DNA from: Carallia brachiata
Lineage: Eukaryota > Streptophyta > Magnoliopsida > Malpighiales > Rhizophoraceae
Direction of reading: 5' to 3'
Assembly: GCA_021464245.1 (NCBI GenBank)
Contig: JADCRB010000007.1
Coordinates: 908,150-972,149, forward strand
DNA: 64,000 nucleotides
Shown here one piece after another: positions 37,641 to 50,339 of this stretch (position 1 is the first letter of the stretch; every line of letters begins with the position of its first letter). The notes under the pieces are model-generated. The model did no database searches. It worked only from the letters and a program-made list of their open reading frames with translations, and had not been told where the DNA came from. Position numbers and translations under genes: made by a program.

Positions 37641-38267
37641 AACATTATCTGCATGAATTAAAGAACATATTCTCGGACTCCAACAAATGTCACTAAACCA
37701 CTTCCATAACTATACGGAAGCAAAAGTATATTTAACTATATCAAATACTTTGATAGAGATTTAAACTCATAATCCTTTGTATGAACGAATTCTTAATCAT
37801 TAGATCACAATAGTGCAGAGGCTTACCTTCATGGGCTTTGTAGGTCAAGAAAGATCAAAAGAAGGCAGCAAATAATAAATTCTAGATATTTCGCATTGCT
37901 GATCGAGCTGAACCAAGAGTGAATTTTGTAGGAGATTGCCCATCCTAAAGTATTAGCAGCTGGACTTGAAGGTCTTTAGCTTTCTAGCCTTAAAATTAAC
38001 TCTCCATTTTGAAGTTTACTTTGATAAGACCAAAAAAAGGTAATTAATTAGAGGCGGATCAAACAAGTAAATGTCTCACAATCCTCTAATTTGAAACGTT
38101 CATGGGTGATTAAGCTAATTTTATATAGATGCATGAATCCCAGCAAATTAGTCATTGATTTTGCTGGGCTCAATTATTAAACGTTTACCATAGGAAGTGT
38201 TAGCACAGATAAGACAATTTTTATACGACACACAATTCAAAGCGATAGACAAGCAAATAAATATAAG

Positions 38268-38438
38268 GTAATTTTTAATTTAATTCTTATTTTTAGATGA
38301 GTATAATTTGTTCGTAATTTTATATTATAAAATAAATGTGATCTATTTAAAATAAAAAAATTTAAAAAATAATTTTATATAATATAAAATTATAAATATA
38401 CTTTACTCCAAAAAAATAAAATTAAAAACTTAAACATA
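38268..38438. repeat. Foldback MITE in the CYP75A upstream region
   Basis: The left arm GTAATTTTTAATTTAATTC..GAGTATAATTTGTTCG is inverted against a right arm ending in TATACTTTACTCC..ATTAAAAAC. It is absent from the promoter relic at 33168-33580, so it inserted after the duplication or was lost there. Confidence 0.5.
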
Positions 38439-38534
38439 AACTCCAAGCCCCATGTTTCCAATTGACCAATTTCAGCAAGAACGCTATACTTTCCGCCATT
38501 TTTTTGTTTTTTCCCAGAGGAAAGTACGCTTCCC

Positions 38535-38647
38535 TTTTTTTTTTTTTTATTCTGGTGTTGCATGTGATTGATGCTACCATTCCTCGAACACACGACCTTA
38601 TGTTAAGGTCATGGAGGTGTTGCCATCGAAGGCAATAAGAGGGTGGT
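38535..38647 (-). mobile_element. SINE with 13-bp TSD in the CYP75A promoter region
   Basis: AAGTACGCTTCCC flanks it at 38522-38534 and 38648-38660. Read on the minus strand it has a B-box-like GTGTTCGAGGA, an A-box-like TGGCAACACC and a terminal A-run (T-run at 38535-38548). It lies 245 bp upstream of the CYP75A start codon and is missing from the promoter relic. Confidence 0.75.
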
Positions 38648-38817
38648 AAGTACGCTTCCCATTCTTGCTTCTGATGGTTTGTCCGGAAAGGTTAGGTTAG
38701 TCTCACGTGCTCTAAGCTAACAGACTAAAACAGAAACAAAGTACCGTAATGTGTTGTAACGATTTAATTCTCATTCTTTCATCTTTTAGCTCCTGTTCTA
38801 CATGTTTCTCCAATATC

Positions 38818-38825
38818 TATATATA
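38818..38825 (+). promoter_or_regulatory. TATA-like box of the CYP75A gene
   Basis: TATATATA lies 68 bp upstream of the start codon, just before the ATCCACACA block shared with the relic. The relic has only TTATACAT at this place. Confidence 0.4.
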
Positions 38826-38892
38826 CATCCACACAAACCCAATAAAGACCACACCAAGTGCATAGCCTTTAGTCCTAAACATAAGCTACGTC

Positions 38893-41063
38893 ATGGCCCT
38901 AAATACAAGCCTTCTGGGGGAGCTCTTCCTGGCAGTTCTCCTATTCTTCACAACCCACTATTTTATTCGTTTTCTCCTCACAAAACGAGCCGGTCCCCTG
39001 CCACCTGGCCCGAAAGGGTGGCCGGTGGTCGGTGCTCTGCCTCTGTTAGGCAACATGCCCCATGTCGCATTGGCTAATATGGCCAAGAAATATGGTCCGA
39101 TCATATACCTAAAAATGGGTACATGTGACATGGTAGTGGCATCGACCCCGGACGCAGCCCGAGCGTTCCTCAAGACCCAGGACCTAAATTTCTCCAACCG
39201 GCCACCAAACGCTGGCGCAACCCACTTGGCCTATAACGCACAAGACATGGTCTTTGCAGATTATGGGCCAAGATGGAAGCTTTTGCGCAAACTGAGTAAT
39301 CTACATTTTCTTGGCGGCAAAGCTCTAGAGGATTGGGCTGATATCAGAACCCTCGAGCTTGGTTACATGATGGATGCCATGTGCCAAGCTAGCCGAAAGG
39401 GCGAGCCGGTGGAAGTGGGGGATTTTTAGTGTTCGCCATCGCAAACATGATAGGCCAAGTAATACTTGGCCGACGTATGTGGGTTACCAAGGGATCAGAG
39501 GCCAATGTGTTTAAGGACATGGTGGTGGAGCTCATGACGACTGCGGGATATTTCAACATTGGTGATTTTATACCGTCGATTGCTTGGATGGATTTGCAAG
39601 GGATCGTTCGTGGAATGAAGAACTTGCATAAAAAGTTTGATTTGTTATTGAACAAAGTGATGAAAGAGCATGGAAACAGCCCATCAACGAAAGGATAAGC
39701 CTGATTTTCTTGATGTTGTTATGGCCAACCGAGACAATTCTGAAGGTGAAAGACTCAATGATATCAACATTAAGGCTCTCCTTTGGTATGTCTAAAGCTC
39801 ACTAAAATCGTCTTCTTCTTCCTGTTCAAAAACAAAAAGAAAAAAATTGGTATATCCTCTTTTTTTAATGCATTAACAAACATACAAATCTAAGTTATAT
39901 AACAGACGATGAATCTGTGATTTCTATAAATTCATTTCTTATTTTAAAATTTTAATCCGAGACCTCTAGGAAGTCTAGGCTTTTAAACTAATCGGACATG
40001 CCATAAGACTTTGTTTTCCTCATCAAACGTACGTGAATCTCTATTTACGTACTTGCCTTCTGTGTTTTAAATTGGAGTAAAATTGTCGCTAAAATCCAAA
40101 ATTGGTCGAAATTGTACAAAACTGACATTGACGTCCCTGACTACTGGTTTGCAAGAACTTTCTTAACTTCAAGTTCTTATTGAACATGTCAAAAAAATTT
40201 TATTCATCTATGAATATATTCGTGGATGAATTTAGACTGTGTACCTAACTGCTTGATTAATAAAGACCATAGAGATTAGTCTGTAGTCCCTAATTTATAG
40301 ACCATAACCTATTTAGCAAACGAGCTCCATTACCAAAAAAGGTAGCCCAACTGGCCTGGACCAGGATTGAACTTGTAGGAGTCATTTCTTCATGTTGACC
40401 TTTTTTTTTTTTTTTCTGCCTTGCAAGAATTTTTTCACGGCTGGCTCAGACACCTCCTCGAGCATAATAGAATGGGCACTGACCGAGATGATAAAGAACC
40501 CTACTATATTGAAAAAAGCTCATGAAGAGATGGATCAAGTTATAGGCAGGAACAGGCGACTTGAGGAATCAGACATACCAAAGCTTCCATACCTGCAAGC
40601 AATAATCAAAGAGACATTTCGAAAGCACCCATCAACACCCTTAAACCTGCCAAGGGTGGCAAGTGAAGCATGTGAAGTAAACGGGTACCATATACCCAAA
40701 AACACAAGGCTTAGTGTCAACATTTGGGCTATTGGGAGGGACCCTAATGTGTGGGAAAACCCACTTGATTTTATCCCAGAAAGGTTCTTGACAGAAGAGA
40801 ACAGGAAGATTGATCCGCGAGGGAATGATTTTAGGTTGATTCCATTTGGAGCGGGACGAAGGATTTGTGCGGGGACGAGGATGGGGATGGTGATGGTGGA
40901 ATGCATTTTGGGCACATTGGTGCACTCCTTTGATTGGAAGTTGCCAGATGGTGTTGAGCTTGACATGGAGGAGACTTTTGGGATTGCTTTGCAGAAGGCC
41001 GTGCCCCTTTCTGCTATGGTCACCCCAAGGCTAGCACCGAGTGCATATGTGCTTCCTAGTTAA
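38893..41063 (+). CDS. F3'5'H: Flavonoid 3',5'-hydroxylase-type P450 (CYP75A), frame broken
   Basis: Two exons, 38893-39785 and 40428-41063; about 510 aa once small deletions are allowed for. An N-terminal membrane anchor ([15 protein letters not shown]) is followed by the hinge [17 protein letters not shown]. Next come the I-helix AGSDTSS, KETFR (ExxR), PERF and the haem-binding [10 protein letters not shown]. The best resemblance is to CYP75A, which hydroxylates the flavonoid B ring at 3' and 5' on the ER for delphinidin-type products. Breaks: one T lost at about 39424-39428 (after EVGDF), two bases near 39690-39694 (before DKPDFLDVV), and probably one T at 39782-39784 that would restore the intron phase. 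Exon 2 is clean. All are deletions, and most fall in single-base runs, so read error is as likely as true loss of function. Confidence 0.8.
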
Positions 41064-41950
41064 AAATGTGATAGTGTAATGCTGTTTAGTCCGACTGAAT
41101 TGTTAGAAACTTGTCTGAACTAAAGTGCTTAAGTGATCGGACAAGTTTTGAGAATTTCAGCAAAATAATTGAGCGTCTGTTTTTGTGTTTCATAGTCTAA
41201 GTGGGTGTTTTTTTTTGTTTACAGCTGTTGTTTGCTGTTAAAGGTCTTGAAAAGTAGCTGATGGAAAAAATAAATTAAGTTACCTTTTAGATGAGCTGCA
41301 TGATAATTTATGACCAAAACTCCCTCAATAATTTGTCTAAATTTCTTCTTTCATGTGTTTTCTCCTCCCACTCTATGCGCCTTTCTATCAAACCTGGCAA
41401 CTGTACTCCGATTCTGATTGCTTTTTTTCGATGTTTCTCACTCTCACAATCTCTTATTTTCTTATTTTTCAACATCTTCTTTGATCCCGTTAAAAAAGGA
41501 AAATCTTAAACACTTTTTTTTGTTGTTTTGTTTTTTGGTGCCGGCAACATCACATAGAGGAGTGGGGGCCGGGTTCTTGATATGCTTTTATTTTTTTCCT
41601 ATTTATTTGCTTGTTTGATTCTTGATTCTTGTTATATTTGCTAATGTGAAGTATTTCTTTATGTGTAATAGCGTAAGACGTAAGCTAATAAGCGAGAGAC
41701 TTATTGCCGGATGATTTCTTGTCTTGATCTCTAAAAGTCGTGTATTTAGCATGGCATGTACATCACTCCGGGTCCTGGGTACAATGGACTGACATATTTA
41801 CTTTTAGAGTGCGATCATTGAAGGTAGACAAAGGGAGAAGTTTTAATATTAATATGTCTTAAGTTTCATTATATTCAAGATACTAATCGAGATTCAAAAA
41901 ATTAAAATATGTATTAATATTATACTTGTCTCCACGACCTAGCCGTCTAT
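41064..41950. other. CYP75A 3' UTR and flank
   Basis: There is no second gene here. It has T-rich stretches and short unrecognised frames (41291-41618). Confidence 0.4.
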
Positions 41951-42522
41951 AGCCCTGTTTGGTTAATTCTTCAGCACAATTTCCCCCTTTCTTATATTCA
42001 GGAAGTTGTGAAATTTTCAATTAAAAAAAGCATGGTTCCATTTTCGCCGGCCTAATTACATTGTCATGTAGAGGCAAATTAATAACAGTTATTCACGCCT
42101 TGATGATTAGCCTTGTAGATTGTCATTTATTAAATTTTTCCAAAGCGATAGAAGCTTTTCTGTTTTTCTTAATCTATTGTTGCATGAACTCGGCCCTGTT
42201 GCCTTTGCCTGGTATCACCCCCAACACTGGACTCCTAAGTGGAGTTGGAGAGAATTAGAACCTACACTAGGGAAATAATAAGAATCCATATTTACATGAC
42301 AGTTTAATTTGAAACCATTGCAAAAGAGAATTAGAAAGTCCAAAATGATCATTTTACTACTTAAATAACAACAGTATAATCAAACACTACAAGTTTATTT
42401 TAAACATCAGCAATATCAATCAATAATAATAATCAGTAAAAATAATAATAATCGACAATCAACAATCATTAACAACAATAACAACAACAATTAGTGAAAG
42501 GTTAATCAAACACGGCCTAATT
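41951..42522. mobile_element. TIR element, GCCxTGTTTGGTTAA ends
   Basis: The left end reads AGCCCTGTTTGGTTAA and the right end TTAATCAAACACGGCCT; these are inverted repeats of about 16 bp. The interior has many AAC/AAT repeats and no transposase frame. A 2-3 bp target duplication is possible but not clear. It is a probable non-autonomous DNA transposon of unknown superfamily. Confidence 0.42.
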
Positions 42523-45500
42523 ACAATATTATAAAAGAGTAGCTTAGAAAAAATTTCTCCTTATTTCTCTTACAAAATTAAATGCATTATTATTAAAAAA
42601 ATAATATTCAAATAAGATAAAACAAATATGATTAATGAAAATATTCCAAGTTATGACCAATTATATGACATCAAATTATGATTATTTGCTATGAATATTT
42701 TTTTAACCTAACAATTATCAAATAAAAAAATAAATGATTTTGCAACAATTATTATCATAAAGTATTATTGAATAAAAAAATATTACAAGAAATGATTTTG
42801 TAAATTTTCTAATAATTTTTATAATAAAAAATATTATTCTTATGTATATAATATATTTATTAATTCATTAGTATAAAGGGAAAGTTTAGAGAAAACTTCC
42901 CTTATTTGTAGGAATCACATGACAAATCTTTAATTTTTTCTCTTAATTTTTTTCTTTATTCTTAAATTATTTTTTCTAAATTACCTTCACTAACCTTTTC
43001 AAAGTTACCTTTTCTTATTTTTTCTTTTCTAAATTACCTTCATTAACCTAAATTCTAAAAAGATACCATAATTATTTATTGCTACTAATTATAATTATTT
43101 TACTTGACCGTTACATATAATTATTTTTCACATTACGGTAGTCAATAACTTCTAATTTATGACTACTAATTATAATTATTTCACTTTACCGTTACTTATT
43201 CTCCTTTAATTTTTGTTTTTGATTTCTTTCAATTTAGGAGTCTCTCTATTATATGGTAAAGTTTTACAAACATATAAATAAGGCTAGACCACATAAACAA
43301 ATTAAAATCAAGCTTGGTGAAGAATCAAGAGTTCTGTAATAGCCAAGAAATACATGAGGGAAAACGTGACGCTATCATAATTCGATGTTTTAGTGGCGCA
43401 ACTTGAGTCCATTGTCACTTCCACATGGCAACAATTCCCCAATCCTTTCCTCTGCTTGGATCTCTTCTTCAATTTGATCACTGTAATGGCATTCTACTTC
43501 CTTTGAAATTCTCTCGTTGAATATCAGCTACTCCTAAACGCTATGTTTTCACAATTCTTTCTTTTCTTTTCTTTTTTTTCTTTTTTTTTAGAATTTATTT
43601 CGTACTATTTGTTTGTGTTCTTTTCTTTGCTTATTTCTTAAAGCAATTAAGGTAATGTGGAAATTTCAAGATTGTTGAAGCAGTATTTCAAGAAAATTTG
43701 GAATGATTTTTATTTTTTATTTTGGTCTTTTGTTTTACTGTATCTACATTGAGTTCAAGATTTCTCTTCTTGTTCTAAGAACAAGAAGAGAAATCTTGAA
43801 CTCAATGTAAATACAGTAAAACAAAAGCTAAAATAAATTACATTGAACAAAATAAAAAATTTGTTGAACTGCTCGAACTTAATAACATAAAAATTTATTT
43901 TGACAAGTTAAAAAATCAAAACTTAAAATTTAAACATAAGAAACTTATGTTAATAAAAAAATTGAAATAAGATATTAATAATAAAATTCTAAATTATGAA
44001 AAATTATCATAAGTAATTTTATAACCTTTCTAACTATAATTAAATAAAAAATTATCACTATTTATGATTTTGTAACCATCTGTAAATTATTACCATAAAA
44101 AATATTACCATAAATTTTGTTTTTCTAACATTCATGCAAAACCATTCCCTAGCAAAAAAAATAATGATACTTATGCTCAAAATATTAACAAATTTAATTT
44201 TCTAACATTCATACCATAAATTTTGTTTTCTAACATTAATGTGAAACCACCAATATACTTCCCTATTAATTATTATAATAAATTATTAAATATAAAATTA
44301 TTACCATTAATGATTTGTAACCTTTCTAACAATTATAAGTTATTACTATAAATTTTTATTTTCTAACATTTATCAAAACTAATACTATATATAAAATAAG
44401 CAATTGTGCATTATGTGTTGTACATACAGCGTCGTAACTCTTGCTGTCGTGAAAGTACTTCAACCATCTTGACTAATCACTAAATATTGCACGACTAGAT
44501 TTTGTAATTTGTGAAGATGAAAATTAGCCAGCATCGTCATGACAAAATTGATTCAATTCAGGTAATTTTCATATTTTTAATTTGTCATCTATGTGTTCGT
44601 ACTTATAACATTTTCATGTTGTTTCTTGTAGTTGTAAATTATGTGTGGCAAGTTGTTCGTGGATGATTGAATTGTTTGCCTATAATAGGTGATTTGATTG
44701 AAGTCAAAGTTGCCTATGAACAACTTTATTTTTATGGTGAAGAGGTAAGGATTAAGTTTTATGTTGTTTCTCAAATTTATCTTTAACATTAGGTATAATA
44801 GTCTGTACCATAATTATTTAATCGCGGCTAACCCACTCTTCACATATAGTACAGGTTAGATGTAAACTTTTGGGCCCTAACAATCATTACTTCCTAAAAT
44901 TGTTTTAGTATTTAAGGTTAGTTGCCAATTTTACAAATTGACTAATCTCCTTTGTTGATTGCAGTTTTAAAGAATTCTGAACTAAAAACACCATAGAAAC
45001 TCTTATCCCTATATAAGATGGCAATTTTCTCTTGAGGACTTCATGTCATCTTTAAAGTGCAGTCTTTCTAATATATTGTTGGTATGTTTTTTATTTTTAT
45101 TTTTTGTTTTTCACCTTCAAATTTTCCTTAGGTATTTAGTCACCAATATGGTACTACCGTGAAACTTCATATAGCAACATCAAAATTATTAAGGTTAATG
45201 ATTTTCGGATGATTTAGGTTAATATTATATATTATTTAGTTTTGTAAAATTGGGAATTTCTAAAATGGAGAAGCCAAAATAAATATCTTATTAATTTATC
45301 AATGTCATAATAAGTAATTAATTTTTTAAAATATTTATTTGTAAAAAAACAAAATTTATTTTTGGTTCTCTATGGACAAATTAATGACATTTTTTTTAAC
45401 ATATTTCACATTGTGATACAAATTGTGAGACATTATTTTTTAACTAATTATCTAAAATCCGCCCATTGCGCGAGTTAATTTTTAGTATATATATACTATC

Positions 45501-45594
45501 GAAACTTGGATATATTGTCAGCTTATAAAATGAATATCCTGAAATAAAATGTATCTGCGAGGAATTTTGATCTTTGTGTGAAAAAAATTTTTTT
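42523..45594. other. AT-rich repeat DNA
   Basis: This is low-complexity AT-rich sequence with locally repeated strings such as CATAAATTTTGTTTTCTAAC (44110-44235) and CCTTTCTAAC. It contains the long hairpin at 43717-43836. I see no supported gene. Confidence 0.5.
43717..43836. repeat. Near-perfect long palindrome, 1-nt loop
   Basis: The left arm ends CTCTTCTTGTTCT at 43776 and the right arm starts AGAACAAGAAGAG at 43778, with a single A between. Going outward, the pairing continues through ATTGAGTTCAAGATTT, a one-base mismatch in ACTGTATC/TTACATT, and TTTTGTTTTACTG. About 52 paired bases with one mismatch give way to looser pairing out to roughly 60 per arm. Confidence 0.85.
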
Positions 45595-46265
45595 TTTTTG
45601 ATCTTTTGTGTGAAATATATTTGTCTAAAATAAATAAGAATTTTTCCCATCACCTCTCCCGCAAAAGACCCACTTTGGTTAATGGGCCAATTGCCAGCCC
45701 ACTTAATGAGGAAGCTGCACTAAGTCTCAATCGGACAGAGCCCAGTAAATAAGAAATATACCAGTAGTTCTCTAATTTACAGCAACAAATTTAGAGTGGA
45801 AAAAAAAAAGAGAGAGAGAGAGAGAGAGAATAAAATGGGATGGCTACCAATGGTTTAACAATACTGCAAAAACAATATCAAAGTTTTTTTTTTTTTTTTT
45901 TGCTTATAAGGAGCTCTATTGAGTATTTGGGGAGGAAAAATGAGATTAACTGGGATTTGAATCCTCCATTTGCTAGTTGAGAGACACTCCCTCAACCAGT
46001 TGAGTAAATGCTCAACTTCTAATATCAAAGTTACTTGTTAGCAAGTCAACAATAACAATAACAACAACAACATTTCACTATGTGCATTCCTATATAAGAC
46101 AAAGAATAAGTTACAATAAAACAGAAACCCTCATCACTTTCCTGAGCATTAGTAATTAATTGACTCTTTTTTTTCTGGAATCTGAAATAATTACAATATG
46201 CTCACAGAAAGGAGAGAGACCTAGCCCCAAGCAATAACAATACCACCACCAACACCAATTCTGTT
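45595..46265. repeat. Right end of the CYP75A duplication unit
   Basis: This is the counterpart of 33815-34690. It carries a (GA)n run (45808-45829) and its own SINE (45886-46020). It borders the 3' end of the CPK gene, so the duplicated unit spans roughly 38.0-46.3 kb. Confidence 0.7.
45886..46020 (-). mobile_element. tRNA-derived SINE with 12-bp TSD
   Basis: AATATCAAAGTT flanks it at 45874-45885 and 46021-46032. On the minus strand it has an A-box-like TACTCAACTGGTTGAG, a B box GGATTCAAATCCC and a terminal A-run of 17. The paralogous site in the collapsed copy (about 34270-34460) lacks it. At 135 bp and with both Pol III boxes, it is close to full length. Confidence 0.8.
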
Positions 46266-46455
46266 CCTTTTTAGTCAACTGCTTACCTTATTCCCTTCCT
46301 ACAATCCTTTGGATTTTCAAACTTCCTCAAGGCTTCATTGGATAATGGTCCCCCAACAATTCTTTCAATCAATAAAGGTACAAGAAAGGTTGACAGAAGA
46401 AAAAAGATATCTCTCTCTCTCTGTTTGTCCCCTGCTATATTATGCTTCTAAGGTA

Positions 46456-48860
<2,405 letters not shown>

Positions 48861-50339
48861 TGAAGAAGAGGGGGAGAATAAGATAAGAGAGAAGTATTAA
48901 GCGTTGTTGGTGGTGGGTGGTGGGTGGCAATGGTGGTGCCTCAAGTTCTTTACGTTTTCATGGAGGGTTGAGAGAAAGTGATGGAAAGAGAGAGAAAATG
49001 ATTGTAATAGTTAGGGAAAAAATTATAAGAAAATAAAAAATAAAAAATAAAAACAGGGTGGAAAATGATACGATACAGGTTGGATTCTGGTGCAAGGAAT
49101 GATAGAGGATTGATAGTGAGGAATTTTAGGACAAGCTTGTGTTAAATATGTTGAATGAGTCTTTTTTTGGGGGTGTGTTTAAAATGGGAAGCAAGTATTT
49201 TTAGGACCTAAATTAGGGATAATCTCCCAGAGATTTAATTTAATTAAATATCCGATTTTTTGGGTATATTTTTGGGTTCTTTAGCTGTACATGTAATGTA
49301 CTGATGTTATTAATAGATTGCAGTTACTGTCTTGGTTGATTCAGTTCTCAAATTGCTAAAGGATAAAATAAATCCTGGAAAACCAGTCATCTCTAAATAC
49401 CCATTGGAATGTGAAATAAGAGTCCACTACTGGAAAGTGACCAAACAAAAAATCTTTATAGTTTTGGGCTAAATTCAGGGAAAAGGTAGTTTATGTTAAA
49501 TTCATCTGGATTCCAATTCCCAATTAACATCTTTTGACCTCTTCAATATTTCATGTGAAATGAAAATATGTTTGTTTCCTTGGAATTTGGTTACACCATC
49601 CCCTTGAATGTATGAATCATGCGATTGTACACTATAGTCACATTATCTAACAGTCAGGACATCTATAGGGTTTTCTTTTTTTTTTTTTTTGGGGGGGGGG
49701 GGGGGGGAGGGGTGGTTACAGTGTGAAGAAATTAACTAACTAAAATACCAACACAATATTAATTACACAAAGCGATCAGAGACACTTTCATGTAGGTCCA
49801 CGGAAAACAAATGCAGAACTTCTCTAAGAAATTTATAAAAGGGCTACTTGTCTAGTGATGCAAATGTTCCCATGTTAGCTAGTAAGTCATGTATATGTTG
49901 AATCACTTCCACAATCCACATACCCAAATCAGCAAATAAAATCATGATAAAAGTATAAAACTATAAACAAAGCACTTATCAAAAAGGTGGCCAAAACATA
50001 TATTGAATGATAGTTAAGCTCATGGACCAGATGTTTGTTATGGCGAAAAAAAAAAGCCTAAATATAACCAGTGCAGTCATGTGGCTTAGATTAGCCAATT
50101 TATCATACTCGATTTCCAAAATTGTTTACATTGTATGAGAAAACAGGCTACAAAATGAATGATTATTCACTTTCTATTGAAACTCCTCCGAGAAGCATCA
50201 AAGGTACAGACGGTACAACATAGCCATAGTCTTTAACTTAGAAAAAAAAAAAAAAAAAAACACTTAACAAGGGAATGCAGAAAACAAGGAAGGGAAGAAA
50301 ACAAATTGATACAACTGCAATTGATGGGAAGTAGGAAAA
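48861..50339. other. CPK promoter region and intergenic DNA
   Basis: Bases just above 48860 are the CPK 5' UTR and promoter. A T-run passing into about 17 G's lies at 49679-49712. No other feature is supported. Confidence 0.45.

Noticed and set aside
40535..41023. 162-codon minus-strand frame opposite CYP75A exon 2
   Set aside because: Shadow frame; the haem-binding and ExxR motifs are on the plus strand.
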